The notes: generated by a model from the letters alone, not told the origin. A stretch of DNA of 64,000 bases from R-RK-3 sp963842775 (GCA_963842775.1 CAWJHQ010000013.1:293598-357597), one strand, 5' to 3'; counted from the stretch's first letter, positions 46,770 through 57,181 are shown. Made by a program: numbers and translations.

Positions 46770-48127
46770 CTATTTGCTTGCGCCTCCAACCGCCATGCGA
46801 GCCAGATAGTCCTTGGTCAGGCGCTTGCCCAGCTCGACTGCGGGCTGATCGAACGGATCGACGCCGAACAGGTCGGCGGCGAGAATCGTCTCCAGCATGA
46901 AATGCATCATGAGCCAGCCGAGGGACCATTCGTCAAGGTGGGAGAGCTCGATTATCCGCACCGGACGCTTGCTCGCCACGAAGGCGTCGCCGATCGCGCG
47001 GCTTTGCGCCATCACCAATTCGCCGACCGTATGGCCGGCCAGATAGGGCGCGCCCGCCAGCGCGGCGAGATCGGCGGGGATGGGGGGCGTATCCGCATCG
47101 GGAAGCGCCGACATGCGGATGATCGTCGTCAGATGATGCTGCGCGCCGCCGAGATAGAGCTGCAGCTGGCTGTGCTGATCGACCGGGCCGAGCGCGGCGA
47201 CCGGGGTGGTGCCTTCCTTGTCGGCCTTGCCGAGGCTCTCCGCCCAAAGCTGCACATACCAATGCGAAAAGCGCGCCAGCCGGTCCGCATAGGGCATCAT
47301 CACGCTGACATTGACGCCGCGCTCCCTGGCGAAGGCGGCCGACAACCGCCGCGCCGAGCGCCGGCGCGAAATCGGCTGCATCCTGCGCCTCGCCGAGCGC
47401 CTCGATGGCGGCGCGGCCGCCGGCCCGGAACGCTTCGAAATCGAGGCCGCGCGCGAAGGCCGGGATCATGCCGACATTGCTGAACACCGAATAGCGCCCG
47501 CCAATGTCGGGGCGGTGCGGCAGCATCGGCACGCCGAGCGCGCGTGAACAGATCGCGCAGGCCGTTGGCGACGCCCGGTTTCTCCGGCTCGGTGATGCCG
47601 AGGAACATGCGCGGGATGGCCGCTTCCAGGCCATTGCGCTTGAGAAGATCGATCACCGTCAGCACCTGGCTGAGCGTCTCGGCCGTGTTGCCGGATTTGG
47701 AGATGACGACGAAGCGGGTGTTGGCCAGGTCGAGAATTTCCAGGCCCTTGACCAGCGAGAGCGCGTCGAGATTGTCATAGAACCGCAGGCGCGGCCGCCC
47801 GCTCTTGCCGGTGCGGTCGTCGCCGGGGATGAACCAGCCGCCGAGCTGCGCCAGCGTCTGGCCGCCAAGGCTGGAGCCGCCGGTGCCGAACATGACGAGG
47901 ATGCGGGCGCCCTGCACGAGCTGGTCATAGGCCGCCCGCGCTTCGTCCAGATCGCCGGTTTCGTAGAGAATGCCGATATGCGGCAGGCTGCGGTCGCGCG
48001 CCTCGCGCCGCAGCGTGTCGAGACGCGGGCCTAATTGCGCGACCCAGCGCGTCAGTTCGTCCTGGCTAAGCCCTAGAGATCCAATCGCCTCTTCGAGGCA
48101 GCCATCAATCGCATGTGTGATCGCCAT
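46770..48127 (-). CDS. pgi: Glucose-6-phosphate isomerase, short form (two frameshifts)
   Basis: Interconverts glucose-6-phosphate and fructose-6-phosphate. About 452 residues in three frame segments. First: ILVMFGTGGSSLGGQTLAQL and RFVVISKSGNTAETLSQVL (SIS sugar-phosphate sites). Second: GVPMLPHRPDIGGRYSVFSN. Third: ERGVNVSVMMPYADRL, GPVDQHSQLQLYLGG and FGVDPFDQPAVELGK, the C-terminal PGI signature. Breaks are near 47542 (two bases apparently missing in a CG repeat) and near 47330. Start ATG 48127. Homology is continuous across both breaks, so sequence error is more likely than decay. Confidence 0.93.
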
Positions 48128-48143
48128 TAGGGTCCAGTTCGGT

Positions 48144-49485
48144 TCAGCCGCGAGGTACGGGGATTGCGGGGGGCGTTCTCTCCCCCGGCGGCAGCAACCC
48201 CTGGGGCTGACCTACTATGGTAATAACCAGCTCGTCCGGTCTAATCAATTTCGATACGCGCTTTATGTCGTCCAGCGTCACCGCTTCGATCATCTCGTTG
48301 CGCTTGTCGATATAGTCGATGCCGAGACCTTCGATCTGCAGCGACAGGAGAATATCCGCGATCTTGGCGCTGGAGCTGAAGCGGAGCGCGTAGGAGCCGG
48401 TCAGATAGCGCTTGGCGTCCTCCAGCTCCTCCGGGGTGGGGCCGTTGGCGGCGATGCGGCCCAGTTCCTGCTTGATGATTTCGATCAATTCCTTGACCGC
48501 GTCGTTCCGCGTCGCGACGCCGCCGAGCATCATGCCGGCGCGCTGCAGCGGATAGAGATAGGTGTAGACGGAATAGGCAAGGCCGCGCTTTTCGCGGACC
48601 TCGGACATCAGCGTCGAGGCGAAGCCGCCGCCGCCGATGATGTAGTTGAGAATATAGGCGGGGATGAAGTCCGCATCCTTCCGCTTCAGGCCGGGCTGGC
48701 CGAAGGTCACCACCGATTGCGGCATGTTCATCGGGATGACCTGGCTGACCGCGCGCGGGCGCCATGTCGCTTCCGGCACGGTGGCCAGTTGGGCCTTCTC
48801 CGGCAAGGTGCCGAAAATCCCGTCCAGCGCGGCGGCCAATTCCTGGGCGTTGATATCGCCGACGACCGCGACATGCAGATTGTCACGGGCAAAGCTGCGT
48901 TTGACGAAGTTCTTCAGATCGGCCTGCGTCACCGTGCGGATGGCGTCCAGGCTGCCCTTTGTCGGCGTGCCGTAGGGATGGCCGCCATAGACCTGGGCGA
49001 AGAACGCGTTTGCGGCAATGCGCTCCGGGTCTTCATTCTCCATCTTGATGATCGAGAAGATCTGCTCGCGGATGCGTTCGATGGCGTCCGGGTCCATGCG
49101 CGGCTCGGTCAGCGCCAGGCGCAAGCAGACGGAAGGCCTCCTCCTTGTTCTTGGTCAGCGTCTTGAGGCCGCCCGTCATCGCGTCGCGCGAGGCGTCGAA
49201 CGACAATTCGATGGCGAGGCCTTCGAGCTTTTCCTGGAAGGCCTGGCTGTCGATGTCGCCCGCGCCTTCATCCAGCATGCCGCTGGCGAAATAGGCGAGG
49301 CCATCCTTGCCGGCGGGGTCCTGCGCGCTGCCGCCCTCGAAGCCGAGCTGCATGGCGATGAGCGGCAGCGTGTGGTCCTCGACGAGCCAGGCTTCGATGC
49401 CTTTGGGGCTGACGACTTTTTGAATCTGCATGGAATGGGCTGGGGCTATGAGGAAAGGGAGGAAGATGAAGGACATTGCCGCCAT
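48144..49485 (-). CDS. M16-family peptidase-like subunit, non-catalytic (one frameshift)
   Basis: About 447 residues: signal peptide (MAAMSFIFLPFLIAPAHS), then an M16 domain where the zinc motif HxxEH is replaced by YFASG (GLAYFASGMLDEGAGD), and a second domain with GGFASTLMSEVREKRGLAYS, the R/Y substrate-binding stretch typical of M16 C-terminal halves. This is the known inactive partner of a paired M16 protease. The frame changes near 49124-49128, where EEAFRLL continues as RLALTEPRMDPDAIER; one extra base. It lies 130 bases downstream, in transcription order, of the active subunit gene. Confidence 0.9.
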
Positions 49486-49518
49486 GAGGCGCCGAACGCC
49501 AGGCCCCGCGGCTCAGGT

Positions 49519-49590
49519 TCTTTGGTGTGCCGTCATTTTTCGCGAAAACCGGAAGGCCACTTTTCACAGTGATGCCCAGCCGCTGTCGAT
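49519..49590. repeat. Palindromic AAACCGG-family repeat between the M16 genes
   Basis: Contains TTTTTCGCGAAAACCGGAAGGCCACTTTTC, a member of the dispersed family. It lies in the gap between the two M16 peptidase genes, so it would be transcribed if they form an operon. Confidence 0.55.
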
Positions 49591-49615
49591 TACGCCGCCA
49601 AAACATGCTGGCTCC

Positions 49616-51022
49616 TTAATGAATGGTGCCGGAAGGGCCGGGGACCGAGACCTTGCCGCCGGACGCCAAAGTCTTGTTGATCGGGATGAGCTGTCCCGTT
49701 ACCGAGCGCCTGAGATCCAGATATTTCTGCGCCACGTCCTGGATGTCGGCCAATGTCACCGCTTCCAGACGCTTGGCGCGGTCTTTCACGTCGGCGATGG
49801 TGCGGCCGGTGACCAGCGCCCAGCCATAGGTTCGCGCCTGGTTGGACTGGCTGTCCTGCGTGTAGACGAGATTGGCGATTTCCGCGTTGCGCGCCCGTTC
49901 GAGTTCGGCGGCCGTGACGCCCTTCTCGCGAACCTCGGCGAGCACCGCGTCGACCGACGCCTCGATGCTCTCCAGCGTGGCATCGCTGCCGCCCGCGACC
50001 GCGTAGACGCCGATCCGGCCGGAATCGAGCCCTTCGCCGGAGAACCATGCCCCGGCGGCGGACGCCTTCTTTTCCTCGACGACCAGCTTCCGGTACAGCC
50101 GGCCCGTATTGCCGGAGCCGACGATGGTCGAGAGCAGGTCGAGCGCCTCGGCTTCGCGTGCTGCCGCGCTGGCATAGCTGGGGGTCAGGTAATGGCGCGA
50201 AAAGGTTTCCTTCGCCACGCGCTCATCCTTCAGGATGACGCGGCGCGGGGCGTGATGGTTCGGTTCGGAGACGCGCTTGCGCGCCGGGGGCGCTTCGGAG
50301 GCGGTGACCTTGCCGAACGTGTCCTGGGCCAGCTTGATGACGGCTTCGGGTTCGACATCGCCCGCAATGACGAGGATTGCGTTGTTCGGCGCGTAATACT
50401 GCTTATAGAACGCGATCGCGTCTTCCCGGCCGAGCGATTTGATCTCGTGCTCCCAGCCGATCACCGGGATGCCATAATGATGGGCGAGGTAGAGCGATGC
50501 GGCCATTTCCTCCGACAGGATGCTGCTCGGATCGTTGTCGACGCGCGAGCGGCGCTCTTCGAGGATCACCTTGCGCTCGGTGGTCACGTCCTCCTCGCTG
50601 AGCCGGAGATTGGCCATGCGGTCGGCTTCCATGCCCATCACCAGCGCCAGCCGGTCCTTGGCGACGCGCTGGAAATAGGCCGTCGCGTCATGGGTGGTGA
50701 AGGCGTTGTCCTCGCCGCCATTGCGGGCGATGATCTTGGAAAATTCGCCGGGCGCGATCTTTTCGGTGCCCTTGAACATGAGATGTTCGAGGAAATGCGC
50801 GATGCCGGATTTGCCCTGAGGCTCGTCGGCGGCTCCGACCTTGTACCACACCATTTGCGTGATCACCGGCGCGCGCCGGTCGGGGATGACGACGACCTGC
50901 ATGCCGTTCGCAAGCGTCGTATGAGTGACATCCGTGTCGGCAGCCGGAGCGGCGGATGCGGGGCTGGACGCATATGAAAGCATTAAGGCCACCAGACAAG
51001 TCAGGAACGGGAGTTTCAACAC
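49616..51022 (-). CDS. M16-family zinc metallopeptidase, catalytic subunit
   Basis: About 468 residues. Signal peptide (LKLPFLTCLVALMLSYASSPASA), then the zinc-binding HFLEH in GIAHFLEHLMFKGTEK with the distal Glu in TTERKVILEERRSR, and a C-terminal half containing GSGNTGRLYRKLV. Predicted periplasmic peptidase acting on peptides or small proteins with the inactive partner encoded next to it. GTG 51022 is taken as start because AGGGTG precedes it and it puts the signal peptide at the N-terminus; the longer ORF from 51082 has an unrelated leader. Intact frame throughout. Confidence 0.92.
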   Translation of the reverse strand: MLKLPFLTCLVALMLSYASSPASAAPAADTDVTHTTLANGMQVVVIPDRRAPVITQMVWYKVGAADEPQGKSGIAHFLEHLMFKGTEKIAPGEFSKIIARNGGEDNAFTTHDATAYFQRVAKDRLALVMGMEADRMANLRLSEEDVTTERKVILEERRSRVDNDPSSILSEEMAASLYLAHHYGIPVIGWEHEIKSLGREDAIAFYKQYYAPNNAILVIAGDVEPEAVIKLAQDTFGKVTASEAPPARKRVSEPNHHAPRRVILKDERVAKETFSRHYLTPSYASAAAREAEALDLLSTIVGSGNTGRLYRKLVVEEKKASAAGAWFSGEGLDSGRIGVYAVAGGSDATLESIEASVDAVLAEVREKGVTAAELERARNAEIANLVYTQDSQSNQARTYGWALVTGRTIADVKDRAKRLEAVTLADIQDVAQKYLDLRRSVTGQLIPINKTLASGGKVSVPGPSGTIH

Positions 51023-51297
51023 TATGACACCCTGTTGCGGGTTATTGAAAGACGATGGCCGGACCATTGTCCAGCAATGCACATACCGGTTTGCGCCACG
51101 AACACGCGGCCCAGCAAAGAACTGAGCCCTGTTCCGCTCCGACCGGAGCAGAATAGCGTTCTAGCCAATATGCGCCGGCAGGCGTGAGGAACAAGTTACA
51201 ATTTGGACAGGGGAAGGTTTGCGGACGATAGACCGAATGCAAAAAAAGGCGCTCAATGGGTGTCCATCAAGCGCCTGCAAACAATACGGATTTTAAC

Positions 51298-51762
51298 CTA
51301 TTCCGTCGACCGGCCGCCGCCGAAGGATTTATTGAGAGCCTTGCCGAGCTGAGACTGACAGCGCGGCTCGACGCCGATATTCTTATTGAATTCGTCGATG
51401 TTGGCTTTGTTGTCCCAATTGCCCTCGCGGCAATATTTCTCTTCCGCCGCGGCTTTTTCCTCGGCGTCGCGCTTCTTGCGCTTGTCGGGGTCATTCGGCC
51501 AGTTCTGCTGAGCGGCGGCGGCAGCCGTCTGAGTGCCGGGCGGGGGCAAGGCATCGGTCGAAGGCGGCACCACGAGGCCGGTGCGCTCCGGCAGGTCGTC
51601 GTCCTGTTTCTTCTTGCCGCCGAGATCCAGGCCGACGGCGTTCAGAATCGGTGCGTCGAGTTCGACGCCGATGCCGCCATCGGCGCAGCCGGTCAATGCC
51701 AGGGAGCCGCAGAACAAGGCCGCAATCGCCGCGTTTCGCAAAATTTTGTCCATCTTAGCCAT
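51298..51762 (-). CDS. Lipoprotein, unknown
   Basis: 154 residues with a lipoprotein signal (AAIAALFCGSLALTGCAD; lipobox LTGC). The mature part has VGLDLGGKKKQDDDLPERTG, a Pro/Ala/Gln linker and a charged C-terminal region (KRKKRDAEEKAAAEEKYC). Similar small lipoproteins accompany the paired M16 peptidases in Rhizobiales. Two in-frame ATGs exist (51762 and 51753). No T-rich terminator separates it from the peptidase gene, so cotranscription is possible. Confidence 0.8.
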   Translation of the reverse strand: MAKMDKILRNAAIAALFCGSLALTGCADGGIGVELDAPILNAVGLDLGGKKKQDDDLPERTGLVVPPSTDALPPPGTQTAAAAAQQNWPNDPDKRKKRDAEEKAAAEEKYCREGNWDNKANIDEFNKNIGVEPRCQSQLGKALNKSFGGGRSTE

Positions 51763-51998
51763 TCGAACTGATCCCCCCGAATCGCCATTTCCAGTTGGCT
51801 TTATAGCCCTTTTGGGACTTTTGTATGACTCATTTCTACCGTTGTATGAGCCGGTGTCCCTAGACGGTTACACCGTTACGCCTGATGGCTTCCGCCATGA
51901 AGACGTCGTTCGACGAGGCGGCGTGACGCGGCTAAGGTGCGTCGCACGTCTCAGTTCGATTCGATCGGCGGCACCGCGAACGAGGGGGGAGCGACCGC

Positions 51999-52523
51999 AT
52001 GAATTTAGCAAGATCAATCGTCTTTCTGGCAGTCGCGTCGGTGGTGTTCCTGACTTTGGTCGTTTTCCTGAACCAGGCGGGCTATTTCAAAGCTCACACC
52101 AGTCTTGAACCGCCATATCCGGAAACAAATTTCAGAGGGGATCCGATCCTTGCCGTGTTCGAGGGACGCATTCCGTGTGCCTCGGTTTGCGAGAAGATGA
52201 AGGTTGGACTGGTGCTTTATTACGATCGGAATACGAAGGTGCCGACGACATATTGGCTCGGAATCATCGGCGTCGCGATTGGGGAAGACAGGGTCATTAC
52301 CCAAGGCGCATGGACGATACGCCGCGGCGCCAGCGAGTATCCGGAGGCGTTGGTGTATGAACTCGATGCGAAGGCCAATCCGGATATCCGGCGCTTTTGG
52401 CGCGTCAACGACGATATCCTGCTTCCGTTGGATCAGAATATGACTCCGAAGGCCGGAAACGCGGCCTGGGGCACCATGCTGAGCCGGGATGCCGAACCTT
52501 ACGGGCCGAAACAATCTAAGTGA
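51999..52523 (+). CDS. NlpE-like domain protein with N-terminal membrane anchor
   Basis: 174 residues. A membrane segment (IVFLAVASVVFLTLVVFL, residues 7-24) without a lipobox is followed by a beta-barrel-like domain with FEGRIPCASVCEKMKVGLVLYYD, GAWTIRRGASEYPEALVYELD and RFWRVNDDILLPLDQN. The G-R-(I/L)-P-C-A...C pattern and strand order resemble the N-terminal domain of NlpE, the copper and envelope-stress lipoprotein. Here it is anchored by a helix instead of lipid. Assignment is moderate. Confidence 0.6.
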   Translation: MNLARSIVFLAVASVVFLTLVVFLNQAGYFKAHTSLEPPYPETNFRGDPILAVFEGRIPCASVCEKMKVGLVLYYDRNTKVPTTYWLGIIGVAIGEDRVITQGAWTIRRGASEYPEALVYELDAKANPDIRRFWRVNDDILLPLDQNMTPKAGNAAWGTMLSRDAEPYGPKQSK

Positions 52524-52548
52524 TGCGATGCGTTGCGCCGCCGGGCGC

Positions 52549-52707
52549 TAGAGGATGATCAGTTTAGGCAAGCACAGTTTTGTCATCCCCGCGCAAGCGG
52601 GGATCCAGTACTCCGCAGCGGGCCGGTGATTACTGGATCCCCGCCTTCGCGGGGATGACATCGGTGTTCGTGGCATAGGGATTCCACTTAAATCGGATCC
52701 CGCTTTA
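52549..52707. repeat. GTCATCCCCGCG hairpin, long form B
   Basis: Flanks match the copy at 25683-25845 (GATGATCAGTTTAGG on the left, CATCGGTGTTCGTGGCATAGG and ATTCCACTTAAATCG on the right). The centre, CCAGTACTCCGCAGCG...CCGGTGATTACTGG, is the reverse complement of the centre in the 25.7 kb copy. Between the NlpE-like and GNAT genes. Confidence 0.85.
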
Positions 52708-52767
52708 GAGCCTTAAATCGGAACGGGGGCTCTGTCTTTTGTTTCGTCGCATTTTCGCGACGCGGCG

Positions 52768-53065
52768 TCACTCCTGGAAGACATCGGCCCAATCGGGATG
52801 CTTGCGGCGCTCGGCGTTCACATAGGGGCAGAGCGGTATGATCTTGACGCCTTCGGCGCGCGCATCCTCGACCAGCCGGGTCGCGAGCGCCAGGGCGATG
52901 CCTCGGCCCCTGAGCGCTTCCGGCACTTCGGTGTGGTCGGCGATGATGAGATGCGCGTTGGCGCGGCTGTAGGTCAGTTCGCCCTCCGCGCCGATCCCCG
53001 CGACCCTGGCGACGTAGCGGCCCTTGGTCGGGTCCGACTTCCCTGGTAATCGTCACATCACTCAT
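52768..53065 (-). CDS. Small GNAT-type acetyltransferase, YjdJ/COG2388-like (one frameshift)
   Basis: About 98 residues. In one frame MSDVTITRE, then after a one-base shift KGRYVARVAGIGAEGELTYS, RANAHLIIADHTEVPEAL, RGRGIALALATRLVEDARA and GVKIIPLCPYVNAERRKHPD. This is the minimal GNAT fold of the COG2388 group with the acetyl-CoA-binding RGRGIA loop. Start ATG 53065, 14 bases after the pirin stop, so probably cotranscribed. The shift near 53035 is close to the start codon. Confidence 0.8.
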
Positions 53066-53079
53066 GATCGTCTTGTCCA

Positions 53080-54016
53080 TCAGTCCGGCACGGGGATGAA
53101 TTCGGCATTGTCGTCGGGCGGAAGCTGGAAGCGGCCGTGCTCCCAGTCGCCCTGCCGCCAGGCCTCCTTGGCCGCGTCGATCTTTTCCTTCGAGGAGGCG
53201 ACGAAGTTCCACCAGATATAGCGCGGGCCGCCCAGCGTCTCGCCGCCGAGCAGCATCAGCCGGGCGGGCGTCAGGGCGGTGACGGTGATCGCGTCGCCCG
53301 GGCGGAAGACCATCATCTTGCCGGCGTCGAAAGTCTGGCCGGCGACCGAAATCTCGCCTTCGAGCACATAGAGGCCGCGATCTTCGTGGTCGTCGGGCAG
53401 GGGCAGGCGCGCGCCTGCTTCGAGCACGGCGTCGGCGTAGAACATTTCGGAGAACGTCTGCACCGGCGCGCGCTCGCCATAGGCCGAGCCGAGGATCAGC
53501 CGCACCCGCTTGCCTTCGCCCTCGATGAGCGGCAACTCGGCCGAGGGCCGATGCTCGAAGCCGGGCTCGGTCTCCTCGGCCGCATCCGGCAGCGCCACCC
53601 AGGTCTGGATGCCGTAGAGCGACGATTTCGGCCGCGCGCGCACCTCCGGGCTGGTCCGCTCCGAATGCGAGATGCCGCGCCCGGCGATCATCCAGTTGAC
53701 GTCGCCGGGGTGGATTTCCTTGCTTCGTGCCGAGCGAGTCGCGATGCAGGATCGAGCCGCTATAGAGATAGGTGACGGTGGCGAGGCCGATATGGGGATG
53801 CGGGCGCACGTCGATGCCCTGGTCGGTGATGAATTCGGCCGGCCCCATCTGATCGAAGAAGATGAACGGGCCGACCATCTGCCGGTTGGGCGAGGGCAGC
53901 GCCCGGCGCACCTCGAAGCCGCCGAGGTCCCGCGCGCGCGGCACGATCACCGTTTCGATCGCGTCGATCTCCGGTCCGGTCGGGCAGTGCGGTTCCAGCG
54001 CAGGGTTCCAGCTCAT
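53080..54016 (-). CDS. Pirin-family protein (one frameshift)
   Basis: About 312 residues from ATG 54016. The iron ligands of the N-terminal cupin are visible: His-Pro-His in VRPHPHIGLATVTYLYSG and His/Glu in MIAGRGISHSERTSPE, with MVGPFIFFDQMGP upstream. The C-terminal cupin begins near LYVLEGEISVAGQTFDAGKMM and ends YIWWNFVASSKEKIDAAK. Bicupin iron proteins with quercetinase or regulatory roles. The frame changes near 53722-53726 (one extra A in the - strand CAAGGAAATC). Followed by the GNAT gene in the same direction. Confidence 0.93.
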
Positions 54017-54120
54017 GCGGGTGATCCTTGCATTTGGCGCCGCGTTCGGCGGCGGGCTTCCGCCAAGCCTAACCCCGCCGACGCGAAACGCAATGGCGAT
54101 CCGAGGTGACGTGACGAGGG

Positions 54121-55069
54121 TCAACAGATGTGGAGCCCGCTCGGACCGGTGAGACCATCAACCGGACTCGACCAGGACGCGCCATCGTCATGCGACACGT
54201 AAAGGCGTCCCGACCAGTCGATCACGGCGACCGTTAAATCCCGGGTCGCGATGCAGTTGGTATCGGCCTTGCCGTCGGTCCACTTCGGCATGCCTCCGCC
54301 CAAAGGCTGCAGCGGACCGCTCCTCGTCGATCGGGCGCCGATAAACTGCGCCTTGCTTCGCAAACGGGTCGGTGGATGCCGACACGAAAATGTCGTTTCT
54401 CCCAAAAGCCACGGCGGAGCAATGAGGGGCGTGAAGTCCCCGGCTCTCGATGGTCCATGTCGCCCCGGCATCGCGGCTGATGCAAAGGCCCACCGCCGCC
54501 GCTGCGATCACGATGTCGGGCCGGGTCGGATGTGCGCAGACCTGATGAACATCGCTGTCGATATCGATGGTGGGCCGCCACGTTAAGCCGGCGTCGGTCG
54601 ATCGCGGAATTCCGCCGACATGGACGTTGGCCAGAAGCACGCCGCCATCGCATGTCGCCGCCATCGAACGAATTCCAAGCGGCGGCCCCACCCGTTTGCC
54701 GTCGATGATCGCCGATCCTGCGTACCATGTGTCGCGGCCCGCTACGGCGTCAAAGCCCGTCAGGCGTTGCTGCGTGCCGTCAGGATCGACGCGCAGGATA
54801 TGTGCGTCGTCGGTTCCGACAAAGACGACGTCTCCGATCGGTACGCAGCATGAAAGCTCGAATTCGCTTTTGGCTAACTCGGTCCATTCGCCATCGGAGG
54901 ATCGCCGACAGAGCGAATGCCGGCCAACAATTGCGAGCACTCCTCCATGTCCATCGGCCGCCAATCCGCGAACCGGCCGATCGGCGAGTTCCTGACGGAC
55001 CGTTTTCCCAGTGACGCTGAATAGCCCGTTGTCCCACGTTGCGACCAGAATAGTGGGCGTTGGCATCAA
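54121..55069 (-). CDS. BNR/Asp-box repeat beta-propeller protein (one frameshift)
   Basis: About 315 residues. Several Asp-box units are visible: RSTDAGLTWRP, ISRDAGATWTIE and, past the frame change near 54320, VSHDDGASWSS. Other strands (ILVATWDNGLFSV, DVVFVGTDDAHILRVDPDG) fit a sialidase-like or YVTN-type propeller. No signal peptide at ATG 55069, so likely cytosolic. No catalytic residues of sialidases are identifiable. The C-terminal end GLTGPSGLHIC completes the last blade in the second frame. Confidence 0.75.
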
Positions 55070-55294
55070 TGCGGATCCTCTTAGTGCATCGGACCGAAAA
55101 GTGTATGCGCTTTTCGGATAATCCGATGCAAAAGCAAAAAGCTAGAGCGCAGCTCCGCGTTCAGCGGAGCGTCTGGCGATCTAGCACAAAAGCATGGTGA
55201 ACCTTCCGAAGTGGCCGTGCAACGTTCGATCCGTTGATCCAGCGGCGGCGCAAACCGGCATCCCCTTCGCTGAAAAATGCGTTACACAGGCGGG

Positions 55295-56053
55295 ATGCTC
55301 ACAGCGTCATTCGATTTCCCGGCCCTGGCGATCGTCGTCGGCGGGGCGTTTCTTGCCGGCTTCACGACCGGGTTTGCCGGATTCGGCACCGGCCTGGTCG
55401 CATCCGGCCTGTGGTTTCATGCGCTCCCCGCCGCGATGGTCCCTCCGCTGGTTGCGCTTGCCTCGGTCGCCGCGCAGCTCGTGGGCATGATGACCGTCCG
55501 GGAAGCTTTCAACTGGCGCCGCGTCGCGCCGTTCCTGCTTGGCGGCGCGCTCGGCGTTCCCCCTGGCGTCGCCGCGCTGACGGCGGTGTCTCCGGTGGTG
55601 CTGAAACTCTTCGTCGGCGTGTTTCTGACGGCCTATGCGATGTATCAGCTCGGCAACCGGATCAGATGGCATATCGGCCAGTGGGGCGGCGGGATCGCCG
55701 ACGGTCTCGTCGGCCTGGGAGGAGGACTGCTCGGCGGATTCGCGGGATTGTCCGCGCCTCTGCCGGTGATGTGGCTGCAACTGAGAGGCGGCAGCCGCCA
55801 GCAGCAGCGCGCACTGTACCAGCCGTTCAACATGGTCGTTCTCGCGCTGGCGAGCCTGGGCATGGCGATCAGCGGGCAGGTCACGGCGGACGTCGTGTGG
55901 GTTTCCGTGCTTTGCCTGCCGGCGACGCTGATCGGCGCATGGATCGGCGCCAGGGTCTATGTCGGTGTGTCGGAGCAGACCTTTCAGAGGGTCGTGCTCA
56001 GCCTGCTGCTCCTGTCGGGATTGATCCTGATCGCCCAGGCCTTCACCGCATAG
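55295..56053 (+). CDS. Sulfite exporter TauE/SafE-family permease
   Basis: 252 residues with about eight membrane helices arranged in two repeats, the first with FLAGFTTGFAGFGTGLVASG and the second with GLVGLGGGLLGGFAGLSAPLP, the glycine-rich helices typical of the family. Predicted inner-membrane exporter of sulfite or organosulfonates/sulfoacetate. Start ATG 55295 (MLTASFDFPALA) or ATG 55277 with six more residues. Close to the 3' end of a sulfatase only at long distance, so no direct link can be argued. Confidence 0.88.
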   Translation: MLTASFDFPALAIVVGGAFLAGFTTGFAGFGTGLVASGLWFHALPAAMVPPLVALASVAAQLVGMMTVREAFNWRRVAPFLLGGALGVPPGVAALTAVSPVVLKLFVGVFLTAYAMYQLGNRIRWHIGQWGGGIADGLVGLGGGLLGGFAGLSAPLPVMWLQLRGGSRQQQRALYQPFNMVVLALASLGMAISGQVTADVVWVSVLCLPATLIGAWIGARVYVGVSEQTFQRVVLSLLLLSGLILIAQAFTA

Positions 56054-56068
56054 CGGCGCATGCGTGAT

Positions 56069-57181
56069 CTAAGGGCTGAATATAAGGACGAGGTAGACAA
56101 AGAAGACAACCAGATGGACTGCTCCTTCGAGCAGGGTGGTCCTGGGGCCGGAAAAGGTGAGTAAGCTTAGGACAAGCGTCACCGCGATGAGCGCCATCCC
56201 GGTCGGCTCAACGCCCAGGACGACAGTCTTGTCAGCAAACAAGCCGATCAGAAGTACCATCGGCAGCGTCAATCCCAACGTCGAAACGAAAGCGCCAAGA
56301 CAAAGGTTGACGGCTCTTTGCAGATCGTTCTGATACGCAGCCCGCACGGCCGTTATCGACTCCGGCGTGAACACGATCACCGCGATCAGAAAGCCACTCA
56401 GGGCCACTGGTGCGCCGAGCGCGACAATGCCGTGGTCAAACAGCTTTGCCAGCATTTTTGACAGCAGGACGATCGGCAGCATGTTGAGGATCAGCAAGAG
56501 CGTCTGCCGACCGAAATAACCAAACGACGAGGCTTCGTTTTGACGGCCCGCCAGCGCCGTCGCCGCGTTGCGCGCACCAGGGTCGGGAAGCACGAAAAAA
56601 CCGCGGTGCCGTCCGGTTTGGATGGCCAGAAAAATCCCATAGAGGACGATTGTGGAAATCGAGAAGGAGATCGCCTGGATCGGGGTCAGTGACCCGTCAT
56701 CGGTCGAAGCCGTCAGGTTAGGCAGGACCAAGGCTATGACCGTCAAAGGGATGATGACCGCGAGATAGGCCGCCGCGCCCTGGAGGTTATAGGACTGTTC
56801 CTGGTGCCGCCAGCCGCCGATTAGGAGTCCGAGGCCCACGATGCCGTTCAGAATGATCATCATCACCGAGAACATCGCGTCACGACCAACGGTCGGGGCA
56901 GCCTTTTCCCCCAGCATGACGGCGCCGATAAGGATCACTTCGATCAGGACGATGGAGAGCGTGAGCACCAGCGTTCCCAAGGGTTCGCCTAGTTTTTCCG
57001 CCAGGTGATCGGCATGGTGGATCACGCCGGACGCGGACCACAGGATGACAGCGAATATCCAGGAAAACAGGATCAGCGCCTTCGCCGTCGAGCTGAGGTC
57101 GCCCAGCCAGACGCCGCCGAAGGCGAAGAACGCGACGACAGTTCCCCAGGCCACGGCTAGTCTCAACCACCCTGAAAGCAT
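56069..57181 (-). CDS. chaA: Calcium/proton (CaCA-family) antiporter, ChaA-like
   Basis: 370 residues with ten or more membrane helices. The two alpha repeats are present: GTLVLTLSIVLIEVILIGAV with the conserved Glu, and VALSGFLIAVIVFTPESITAVRAAYQND with FTPE. An acidic His/Asp stretch (VIHHADHLAEKLGEP) precedes the first repeat. ChaA-type proteins expel Ca2+, Na+ or K+ in exchange for protons. ATG 57181 is chosen because GGAG precedes it by six bases; a TTG at 57193 is in frame upstream. Confidence 0.9.
   Translation of the reverse strand: MLSGWLRLAVAWGTVVAFFAFGGVWLGDLSSTAKALILFSWIFAVILWSASGVIHHADHLAEKLGEPLGTLVLTLSIVLIEVILIGAVMLGEKAAPTVGRDAMFSVMMIILNGIVGLGLLIGGWRHQEQSYNLQGAAAYLAVIIPLTVIALVLPNLTASTDDGSLTPIQAISFSISTIVLYGIFLAIQTGRHRGFFVLPDPGARNAATALAGRQNEASSFGYFGRQTLLLILNMLPIVLLSKMLAKLFDHGIVALGAPVALSGFLIAVIVFTPESITAVRAAYQNDLQRAVNLCLGAFVSTLGLTLPMVLLIGLFADKTVVLGVEPTGMALIAVTLVLSLLTFSGPRTTLLEGAVHLVVFFVYLVLIFSP

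Noticed and set aside
44714..51082. Long + strand frames (44534-45937, 45744-47483, 47970-49166, 49430-50977) opposite mutL, pgi and the M16 peptidases
   Set aside because: They are antisense shadows of GC-rich genes, with Arg/Ala/Gly-rich composition, no motifs, and real gene families on the - strand.
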